64,000 bases of DNA, from assembly GCA_947646735.1 (NCBI GenBank), contig CANTFK010000716.1, positions 28,881 to 92,880 of the forward strand. Reading direction: 5' to 3'. Origin of the DNA: Peronospora farinosa (lineage: Eukaryota; Oomycota; Peronosporomycetes; Peronosporales; Peronosporaceae). Of this stretch, positions 47,188-55,959 are shown piece after piece (position 1 is the stretch's first letter; each line of letters starts with the position of its first letter). The notes beneath the pieces are model-generated. The model saw only the letters and a list, made by a program, of their open reading frames with translations, was not told the origin of the DNA and did not search any database. Position numbers and translations under genes: made by a program.

Positions 47188-48746
47188 ATGGATAGGATCC
47201 GAGATGCGCAAGAAGAGGAGAGCTGGGTACGCGAGTTGAAGGCATATTTGAAGAAAGACTGGAAATACTTGTCGGTGGAATCGGCCCGAACTTGCAGCAA
47301 AATGTCGGAGGATTACGAGATAAGTGAAGAGGGACTGCTAGTGTACTGCCCCGGCCAGAGAATCGAGGGAGACGACCGAGACATAACTGCCAGATTGGTG
47401 ATACCTGAGAGTCTCCAAGCCGACGTCCTCCATCACTATCATACGAGTTTGGAAGGCGGCCATCAGGGAATCGGGCGTACTTATCATCGGATCCGACGAT
47501 ATTGTCATTGGAGGGGTCTGTTCCGGAGTGTTCAGAAATATGTGGGTCAGTGCATGGATTGCGAGACTGGTAAAGGGAGCCCCACTTTACAAGGGAAGCC
47601 TCCGGGGAATGTTGAAGCGATGTACCCCTTCCAAACTATCGCGATGGACCACATACCATCTCTCCTCAAGTCGCATAAAGAAAATACGGAACTACTGATC
47701 TGGGTCGAACTGTTCACAGGTTATGTGATGGCTAAAGCAAGTGCGTCACGGACAGCCCAAACAGTAGATGAGGGATATGAAGAATGCGTTTCCGCCGTTT
47801 TTGCGCCAGTGAGACGATCCGTCACGATCGGGAACCGGGGTTTATGTCAGACTTCTTCCGAGCTTTCATTCTTATGGTGGGTCAACGTCAGATAGCGACC
47901 ATGGCCTACCGACCTCAAGCGAACGGTACTGCGCAGAGAATGGTCCAGACTCTAACAAGATCGCTCAAGATGTACGTATCCGACGTGGGACAGCGAGACT
48001 GGGATGAATACGCGGAACGTTTAACGTTCGCGTTAAACACGGCTCAAGACAGAGTGCGGGAGGAACACCGTTATATCTGGTCCATGGATGGGATGCTAGG
48101 ACCACTCTTGAGACTATGTTACCAATGGTGAACACTCGACGTCGAGAATCAGGACCTCGGAGATGGAGATATCGGATTCAGAGTCACTATCAGCGAGCAA
48201 GAGACCAAGTCAACGAGAACCTACTGGCGGCTAGTCAAGCTCGGGTGCAAGCGCAGAATGAAGGGGTAGTCGGCCACGAAATTCAGCCAGGGTCCCGGGT
48301 ATGGCAATACTTAGACCGGGTGAAAGAGGGGTATGCCAAAAAATTGGCCCACCTATGGCACGGACCGTTCCGAGTCCGGGAATTAGTCGGAGTATCATGC
48401 AGTACGTCTGGAATTACGAGGTACAGAATACAGACTATTCCCAATCGTGCACATCTCCAAGCTCAAGCCCGTCAGAGAGTTCCCCGGTCGACCTAACAGC
48501 GAGCTGAAAGTGGATGGAACAGATCGAGTCGACTTCGACGAATGTCTGCTACCAGAAGACAGCTGGGTGCGGATATTGGATGAAGGCGAGTATGAAGTCG
48601 AAGAAATTTTAGAGAGTCGTACAGGCAAGAAGACTCGGTATGGAAGGCACCAACGAGAATTCCTCGTACAATGGAAGGGGCACCCTGACCCCTCGTGGGT
48701 GGACAAAGAGGATCTAAATTGCGGAGCTTTACTCCGGGACGTCTAG
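47188..48746 (+). pseudogene. pol: E4 integrase and chromodomain
   Basis: HHYHTSLEGGHQGIGRTYH and CMDCETGKG, then AMDHIPSLL, RHDREPGFMSDFF (after a frameshift near 47790) and NGTAQRMVQ, where the catalytic Glu of E3 (NGTAERMVQ) has become Gln. Chromodomain in 48447-48746: YEVEEILESR ... FLVQWKGHPDPSWVDKEDL. Frameshifts at about 47790, 48125 and 48390. Confidence 0.88.
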
Positions 48747-48822
48747 CGCAAGAAGACAATCCATAACCGCTCGAAAGTATTGCAAATCCATGAAAACTAG
48801 CAGACGGTAGCAAGATCCTTGG

Positions 48823-48893
48823 AAGGTAGACCAGGTACCTCATTGATAGACCTGGTCCCTCATTGGTAGGCCCGGTCCCTCGTTGATAGACCT
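48823..48893. repeat. Short tandem repeat, 20-bp units
   Basis: Inverted counterpart of 17981-18052, about four units of TGGTCCCTCATTGATAGACC. Confidence 0.7.
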
Positions 48894-48974
48894 GAGTCGC
48901 CTACGGGGCGACCTCGAACTTCCACGAGTCAGGAGTATAGAAGAATGGAGAACAAAGGAGGAAGATTGCCAAGA

Positions 48975-50707
48975 TCACCTGGAACAGAGGAAAGCATGGC
49001 AAGAGGAGACAGAAGAAGAACAAGAACACAAAATAGGATCGAAGGGAAAAGAAGATTCATGCTCAAGGGAAGACCTAAACGGTGGCCCAAACTTGCCTTT
49101 AAGGCGTGGAATTAGCGCGCCAGGATGGGGCACGGAAGACAACCGATATCGGGTAAGCCACGGCCACGCGGAATCCGACACCCCAAGGGCCTCAAGCAGG
49201 TCGACTGGGTCCGACCCCTCTTCACGATCAGGGAACCATAAAATTACACAGCGGGTTCGAGGAAGATGACGGAAGAAAGGGTCCAGGAGAAGGTCGAGAT
49301 CGCAGAGGCCCTTGCTCATCCCAATGAAGATAAAGTCGGTAACCTCCCGCCACGCTCGAGTCGCCCGACTCCGACGCTTCTTCCGCGCGTTGTAGTAGGA
49401 CGCGAGGAAAGAGTTCGCGCGCGCTTGGTCCTTGGAAATCCACAGGCAGTGGGTCGCCTCCCAAAGTGCTTGACTATGCTCTTCGTCAAACTGGATGTAA
49501 GCCGCTGCCAACTGGGCGAACCAGCCAACAAGTCGGAATGAAACGTGTTGCATGGGAACACGATCTTTCACCCAAGGTTCCGTCGACAGCAATCTCTAGA
49601 TCATTGGAGGGTTCACCAACGACTTCTTCCATTTGGGAGGGCGGTCGAGGTTTCCGTCCGGAGGACCGAACCAACCACAAGGTAGATCCAGCTGGTCGAC
49701 CAAGTCTTTGGGAGACATTGTTACAATGCACCAAGAATTGACCATGTCGACCGGCCAAGGTGCCACCTCTGCGGCGGAGAAGGTCTTCGACTGCATGTAA
49801 TCTGGGATCATGGCATCTTTGGGAAGCAAGCAAGAGTCGGCCGAAGGGGGCGAAGTGTTGTCCGCAACAGTAAGCGTGCTCTTGTCTTTCTCCGCAGACG
49901 ACTCGGTCTCCGAGTCCGACGTCCCGATCATCGCCCGTTTCAACGAGAGGCCGGAAGCCGAGGTGGTCCTCAATGGGGGAGCGGACGTCGGCGGAAGACG
50001 TAAAGAGTTTGCACTGGTGGGGCGCCGATTAGCAGAACGAGACTTGGCCAGGGCCGCCCGAAGTGTCTCGCTAGGTCGTCGTCCGAAGACTCCAGCACGA
50101 CAGGAGAACGGCCGCCAGAGACTTCCGATAGCGGTATGTATGGCAAAGGCGTCGGGCCTCGGAGGTTTGGAAGGCACTCGGGGTGACGGCCGCCTGGACC
50201 GTTTACCAAGAGTTTTCGCCGGCCTCGGAGGGGAACCTACGGCCGGAGGCGAAGATGCCGAAGGAGGAGCTGGTCCCGGAGGTGGCCCATCGGAGAAGTC
50301 GACGTGATCATGCTCTGCAGCGAGAAGCGAGTAATGGTTTCGGATGTGGTCTATCTTTATCGCAGGCGATACACCAGTGTCGCCTCGCGCTGAAGAGCTT
50401 CGCGGAGTTGGACCACCAGCCGGATTTTGTCGCGTAACGTCTTTTCCAAACGCTCACAACGAGTGGCCAATGAGGTGACCGAAGTGGGAAGGACACCTAG
50501 CCGACCCTCGCAGTCCTCTATGCGGTGAGAATGTGCGTCCACGAGAGCTTGCAGTTCCTGCAGAGCTACACGCACGTTGACAGGTGCGGAAGACGGATGT
50601 TTAACCATGGAAACCGACGTGGCAGAAGACTCTGCCGTCTTGGTAGGAGGCAAAGCGGTGAAAATGTGGCGAAGTGAAGGAGTGAATTTCGCAAAGTGTG
50701 ATCGCAT
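48975..50707 (-). pseudogene. E4 antisense ORF, parts A and B
   Basis: Best preserved copy. The frame 50357-50734 has an ATG at 50707, inside the first 43 bp of the neighbouring LTR (MRSHFAKFTPSLRHI), and a coiled-coil-like region (LATRCERLEKTLRDKIRLV). After a frame change, 49596-50177 is basic and Ser-rich, then IPDYMQSKTFSAAEVAPWPV and SPKDLVDQLDL, to a TAG at 49596. The same frame resumes to 48975 with GWFAQLAAAYI, NARKKRRSRATRAW and GLCDLDLLLDPFF. Function unknown; a structural or regulatory protein is only a guess. Confidence 0.55.
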
Positions 50708-52164
50708 ATTTTCGGTTAAGTCCGAAACGGCCAATATTAATGAGTCGCGATCTCGCGGCCAATATTGATGAGTCGCGATCTCGCAGAAAGGTTTCAGGAT
50801 GATGTCAAATGGGATGGAAAACAGTGAATGGTGTAGTTTGCACTTCTATGTGGGGTCAAATATGGCCTAGGATACTACGCTATTGCGATCTCCAGTATTT
50901 CCGATGGCGATCCGCGTGAACGCGATCGCTAAGGAGGAAGATGGGTACATCCAAGCATGTGGAAGACGGTCTGGTGTGGATCACGTCGCTATGGAGGACT
51001 GGAATGGTGGATATGAAATGTCACATTGATGAACTATCTCACATGACCTGAGAAACGGTGAAGAGGACAAGTCGTGATCCGGCGGATCGCGATCCGATAC
51101 TAATTATTTAGTACCGCGATCCGATATTAATTATTTAGTACCGCGATCCGATATTAATTAGTTAGTACCGCGATCCGATATTAATTAGTTAGTACCGCGA
51201 TCCGATACTATTAATTAGTTAGTACCGCGATCCGATATTAATTAGTTAGTACCGCGATCCGATATTAATTAGTTAGTACCGCGATCCGATACTAATTAAT
51301 TAGTTAGTACCGCGATCCGATACTAATTATTAGTATCGCGATCCGATACTAATTATTTAGTACCGCGATCCGATACTAATTATTTAGTACCGCGATCCGA
51401 TACTAATTATTTAGTACCGCGATCCGATACTAATTATTTAGTACCGCGATCTGGTACTAAAATGGTATTATATCCGAGCGAGGTAGCGATTTAGATCGCA
51501 GCGATATTGGAGTGGACCACATTACAAGATCTGATTTTTCCGAAAGGGCGATACGTGGCAACAGATCCTGAGCTACAGATAGTCAAGATCATAGGTTTTG
51601 GTATTTGATTGGTTAACATTAGAGAGAGTTCAATTTGCTTCTAAATACACGTGTCGACTTCTCTTCCGGGCTGGATTCTTTGGCCTCCCGACGTCTCAAG
51701 GAAGTCTACCTACTACGCAAGCCATATCCCTGGATTGTTTGGCCAGGGATTGCAAGAATTCTCAATAAAACAACTCAAGCTGCGATTGGACGCAGAGGAC
51801 TAAGAAGTCCAGATACAAGATCGCGAGACGGCTCAAGTGGTCAGAAGGCAAGCGGATCAAGTATCTACATTTTTGGACAAGGCGATCTCAAGGGAGATCA
51901 GGGCGACTCAAATAGAGCACCCCAAGAACAACTGCGATCGTGTGAGGAATTCCACGCGATCGCCCCCCCACCTATCCCTAACACAATCAAGTTCAACATC
52001 GACTCAAGTCTACCGAGAAGAGAGCAACCCGCCCTACCGACGGGTACACAAGGTGAGGAAGGCTATACACACGGAATCGGGGTACCCCCTCCGTTAGTCG
52101 GTCGTCCGGCGCCAGTGGAGAGTTGGGATCGCATCAGCAAATTTGCGAATCCCACTCCACCACA
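50665..52164 (+). repeat. LTR A (about 1.5 kb) with internal satellite
   Basis: TGTGGCGAAG to CCACCACA, with short inverted termini TGTGG/CCACA. Repeated at 52425-53869. It ends with the U5 block containing GGGGTACCCC (52080) shared by the Gypsy LTRs here. It contains a duplicated 27-bp GAGTCGCGATCTCGC block near 50742-50785 that is single in LTR B. Confidence 0.88.
51084..51460. repeat. 27-bp satellite in LTR A
   Basis: About 14 occurrences of CGCGATCC spaced by AT-rich GATATTAATTAGTTAGTAC-type units of 25-29 bp. Lies in the U3 half of the LTR. Confidence 0.93.
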
Positions 52165-52424
52165 CATACAATGAAAAAACCAACGAGATCGTGTTTTGAC
52201 GATCCGTAACGGGAGGAAGGATTATCCGGGTAGACGGGAGCGGGATACGCGATCCGGTAGAGGAATTCATCGTTGGATCGCGCGTGACGAGCACACCAGT
52301 TTGGGGGTGGCGATCGTTTTCGGGTGTAGATCTAGCCATAAGGGACGAAGTGACGAGAAGAGTGAAGCGAGACAGTTCACAGTAAGGCCAACACTGTATG
52401 TGGGCTATCGGTGCAGGGGGCGAT
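52165..52424 (+). other. Residual internal region between LTR A and LTR B
   Basis: 260 bp without a gene. Its right end, CACTGTATGTGGGCTATCGG then TGCAGGGGGCGAT, matches the sequence before the E7 3' LTR, so it is the 3' untranslated end plus polypurine tract. All coding sequence has been deleted, leaving a non-autonomous LTR element (50665-53869). No target-site duplication is visible (gaaaa against ggatc). Confidence 0.7.
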
Positions 52425-53869
52425 TGTGGCGAAGTGAAGGAGTGAATTTCGCAAAGTGTGATCACATTTTTTCAGTTAAGTCCAGAATGGCCAATATTGA
52501 TGAGTCGCGATCTCGCAGAAAGGTTTCAAGATGACGTCAAATGGGATGGAAAACAGTGAATGGTGTAGTTTGCAGTTCTATGTGGGGTCAAATATGGCCT
52601 AGATATTACGCTATTGCGATCTCCAGTATTTCCGATGGCGATCCGCGTGAACGCGATCGCTAAGAAGGAGGATGGGTACATCCAAGCATGTGGAAGACGG
52701 TCTGGTGTGGATCACGTCGCTATGGAGGACTGGAATGGTGGATATGACATGTCACATAGATGAACTATCTCACATGACCTGAGAAACGGTGAAGAGGACA
52801 AGTCGTGATCCGGCGGATCGCGATCCGATGCTAATTATTAGTATCGCGATCCGATATTAATTATTAGTACCGCGATCCGATATTAATTAGTTAGTACCGC
52901 GATCCGATATTAATTATTAGTACCGCGATCCGATATTAATTAGTTAGTACCGCGATCCGATATTAATTAGTTAGTACCGCGATCCGATACTAATTAATTA
53001 TTAGTACCGCGATCCGATACTAATTAATTATTAGTACCGCGATCCGATACTAATTAATTATTAGTATCGCGATCCGATACTAATTATTTAGTACCGCGAT
53101 CCGATACTAATTATTTAGTACCGCGATTCGATACTAATTATTTAGTACCGCGATCTGGTACTAAAATGGTATTATATCCGAGCGAGGTAGCGATTTAGAT
53201 CGCAGCGATATTGGAGTGGACCACATTACAAGATCTGATTTTTCCGAAAGGGCGATACGTGGCAACAGATCCTGAGCTACAGATAGTCAAGATCATAGGT
53301 TTTGGTATTTGATTGGTTAACATTAGAGAGAGTTCAATTTGCTTCTAAATACACGTGTCGACTTCTCTTCCGGGCTGGATTCTTTGGCCTCCCGACGTCT
53401 CAAGGAAGTCTACCTACTACGCAAGCCATATCCCTGGATTGTTTGGCCAGGGATTGCAAGAATTCTCAATAAAACAACTCAAGCTGCGATTGGACGCAGA
53501 GGACTAAGAAGTCCAGATACAAGATCGCGAGACGGCTCAAGTGGTCAGAAGGCAAGCGGATCAAGTATCTACATTTTTGGACAAGGCGATCTCAAGGGAG
53601 ATCAGGGCGACTCAAATAGAGCACCCCAAGAACAACTGCGATCGTGTGAGGAATTCCACGCGATCGCCCCCCCACCTATCCCTAACACAATCAAGTTCAA
53701 CATCGACTCAAGTCTACCGAGAAGAGAGCAACCCGCCCTACCGACGGGTACACAAGGTGAGGAAGGCTATACACACGGAATCGGGGTACCCCCTCCGTTA
53801 GTCGGTCGTCCGGGCGCCAGTGGAGAGTTGGGATCGCATCAGCAATTTTGCGAATCCCACTCCACCACA
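52425..53869 (+). repeat. LTR B (about 1.45 kb) with internal satellite
   Basis: Direct copy of LTR A, starting TGTGGCGAAG at 52425 and ending CCACCACA at 53869. The satellite (52824-53157) has about 13 CGCGATCC units. Outside the satellite and one 27-bp indel the two LTRs are almost the same. Confidence 0.88.
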
Positions 53870-54056
53870 GGATCTTTTTATCACTATTCCCATCGGCTGT
53901 TTCCAATAGAGGGCAACACAAAAGTAATCCATCATCATTCAAAGTGTAGTTCATTTCGATCTTTTCACACGTTAAGGGCTACTACTAATAGGCAATTGTT
54001 CCACTCACCTTGTAATAAGATTTTCAAATCGCGTATTCACATTTCTTCGTATTAGA
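53870..54056 (-). pseudogene. Gypsy integrase N-terminal scrap
   Basis: On the minus strand it reads MNYTLNDDGLLLCCPLLETADG, aligning with MNYALDDDDLLLYCPYQGTADE of E5 just upstream of the integrase zinc domain. Cut at 53869/53870 by LTR B. Confidence 0.7.
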
Positions 54057-54146
54057 CAGCCAATATTGAGAACAGCGTACTGCAATACCTCTTGTTCTTA
54101 TATCGCTTTAATTTAAAAGCATATGTTTTGTAAGAAATTGTTGAGG

Positions 54147-54685
54147 TTTAGGGTTTAGGGTTTAGGGTTTAGGGTTTAGGGTTTAGGGTTTAGGGTTTAG
54201 GGTTTAGGGTTTAGGGTTTAGGGTTTAGGGTTTAGGGTTTAGGGTTTAGGGTTTAGGGTTTAGGGTTTAGGGTTTAGGGTTTAGGGTTTAGGGTTTAGGG
54301 TTTAGGGTTTAGGGTTTAGGGTTTAGGGTTTAGGGTTTAGGGTTTAGGGTTTAGGGTTTAGGGTTTAGGGTTTAGGGTTTAGGGTTTAGGGTTTAGGGTT
54401 TAGGGTTTAGGGTTTAGGGTTTAGGGTTTAGGGTTTAGGGTTTAGGGTTTAGGGTTTAGGGTTTAGGGTTTAGGGTTTAGGGTTTAGGGTTTAGGGTTTA
54501 GGGTTTAGGGTTTAGGGTTTAGGGTTTAGGGTTTAGGGTTTAGGGTTTAGGGTTTAGGGTTTAGGGTTTAGGGTTTAGGGTTTAGGGTTTAGGGTTTAGG
54601 GTTTAGGGTTTAGGGTTTAGGGTTTAGGGTTTAGGGTTTAGGGTTTAGGGTTTAGGGTTTAGGGTTTAGGGTTTAGGGTTTAGGG
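54147..54685 (+). repeat. Interstitial telomere array, 77 x TTTAGGG
   Basis: 539 bp, exactly 77 units, with the phase unbroken from first to last. G-rich strand points right, the same as the terminal array. The left junction is TTGAGG/TTTAGGG; the right one runs into the PLE at GGGTTTAGGGTTGGGTC. It is an old chromosome end now buried by the PLE insertion. Confidence 0.97.
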
Positions 54686-54811
54686 TTGGGTCTACCGAGG
54701 TAGACATGGTCAACTTCCCTTCGAATACCAGAGTATACAAAGTATACAGTATACAGTATAAACCTAGTAAAAAACTAAAATATAGAATATAACTAGGCTA
54801 CTGAATACAAA

Positions 54812-54887
54812 CACGTATCTCAAAGGAAAATCAAAAGTGACCTTTCCTTTCGGCTGGGTAGCCTTCATCAGTGAGAATTCCCACGTG
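54812..54887 (-). ncRNA. Hammerhead ribozyme 1
   Basis: Read 5' to 3' on the minus strand from 54887: CACGT, GGGAAT loop, TCTCA (stem I), CTGATGA core, one extra A, GGCT-ACCC-AGCC (stem II), GAAA core, GGAAA ... TTTCC (stem III), TT, TGAGA and ACGTG closing stem I. All core bases are canonical and every stem pairs perfectly. The predicted cut is after U at 54823. An extra base after A9 is known from a viroid hammerhead. Confidence 0.88.
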
Positions 54888-55066
54888 TTTTTTCGGCGTA
54901 TGTGAACCAGTCAAATTTTTGAGCTGGCTTACAACAGCGCTTAAAACATAGCATAGTAGTTTTAAGACAATGTGCCGAAAGGATAAATATGATAGAATTA
55001 AACAAATTTTGTTAAATTATGTTAAATTTTTGATTTTGTGACCAAATAATCTGTTTAATTTTTAAA

Positions 55067-55252
55067 CCAATCAAAATTTTGACTTTTGGTCCAATCATTA
55101 TTTATTAGGTTTGGACCAATCAAATTGATGACATTTAAGCCAATCAGATAGGTGACTTATTAGCCAATCGAATATGTAGGATTTTTAAGCCAATCATGTA
55201 TTCGGCTTTTAAGCCAATCAAAATGTTAATTTTTAAGCCAATCATATTATTG
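55067..55252 (-). repeat. CCAATC motif array in pLTR 1
   Basis: Eight to nine copies of CCAATC (ATTGG on the sense strand), mostly inside TTTAAGCCAATCA, spaced about 22-30 bp. Also at about 59234-59419 and 63401-63586. They lie upstream of the ribozyme and ORF1, where a promoter could be. Confidence 0.75.
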
Positions 55253-55446
55253 ATACCAAAAATTAATACCCGTTCAAAGAGATAGTATCAATTATAAGGT
55301 TTGAAAGTCTAACAATAACAAATACCCGCTCAAAGCGATAGTATCAGTTATAAAGTCTGACAGTTATTAGAGACGCAAAACAGATACCTGTTATAATCGA
55401 TGATATCAGGTATAAGGTTTTAGGTTTGGGGTTTAGGGGTTGGGTG

Positions 55447-55959
55447 TTGGCCCAGCCAAAACTGGGCCTCACACTGTACCCAAATTGGAATTGGGTACTA
55501 AAATGGGTAAAATGACCCATTATATATTGCCACTTGTACGCGTGGGTACTAGAGTGTCTATAAGCTAAAGCTTGATATGGGTCAAAAAATCATGCCTTCT
55601 CGTCCCATTTCGGGATAAGATCAAGTGCAATTTACCATATCGGTGGAACGTCCTAACTTGGGCTCCCCAAATGTGCCACTGCGCCTACGATGTGATACCG
55701 CATTCCCATTGCCCAGGAATGTAGGATCACTGAGGCCGTGCGCTCCCGGGGAAATTAGTTGGTCGTACAAACGCTTGGTACGGTAAGCCCCCTATTTTAG
55801 GGGCGGGACGGTGTCCTGAACTCGAATATTTTCGAGCTTCATACACATCCCAGCTGTACGGAGTTTGTACACACAACTTCATATATATTTTTTATATTTA
55901 TTTTATATTTATATATCTCTTTTCAACATTAATTTAAATATTTAAAACATTACTTAGTT
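55447..55959 (-). other. PLE 3' UTR with hairpin cluster (unit 1)
   Basis: Not coding. Perfect stems: 55449-55455 with 55462-55468 (GGCCCAG), 55476-55483 with 55491-55498 (GTACCCAA), 55502-55508 with 55515-55521 (AATGGGT), then GCCCC/GGGGC near 55787-55804 and CTCGAA/TTCGAG near 55822-55837. Copy 2 is at 59614-60126. This could be an RT-binding RNA structure. Confidence 0.7.

Larger units (their letters stand above)
40565..49744 (+). mobile_element. E4: dual RNase H, chromodomain Gypsy element (inverted-repeat arm 2)
   Basis: Head-to-head copy of E3 with 14.26 kb between the arms. It shares most disabling lesions with E3: gag TAG, TAATG junction, TAA before the integrase, frameshift in the chromodomain linker. 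It adds its own TAA at 45610. Homology with E3 ends at about 49744, but E4 sequence continues through the antisense part A to the LTR at 50665. Confidence 0.9.
54676..55446 (-). repeat. PLE pseudo-LTR 1 (proximal, 3' end)
   Basis: Homologous to 58843-59613 and 63010-63780 (offset 4167). Its left end lies in the telomere-like GGGTTTAGGG shared with the array. It contains a hammerhead ribozyme, a CCAAT-motif array, three ATACCCG-YTCAAAG repeats (55267-55420) and the first codons of ORF1. Confidence 0.92.

Noticed and set aside
51635..52174. 179-codon plus-strand frame in LTR A and its twin at 53339-54055
   Set aside because: They lie in the U5 half of the LTRs and start at a TTG codon; likely non-coding LTR sequence.
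1..54146. Secreted effector genes (RXLR or Crinkler) often found in such repeat-rich oomycete ends
   Set aside because: I saw no signal peptide followed by an RXLR-EER or LFLAK motif in any credible frame.
54147..54685. Possible CRISPR-like or satellite array
   Set aside because: A pure 7-bp repeat without spacers; TTTAGGG is a telomere repeat.
55700..55860. tRNA, 5S rRNA or HDV-type ribozyme in the structured PLE 3' UTR
   Set aside because: Hairpins are present, but I could not fit a cloverleaf, 5S boxes or the HDV double pseudoknot.
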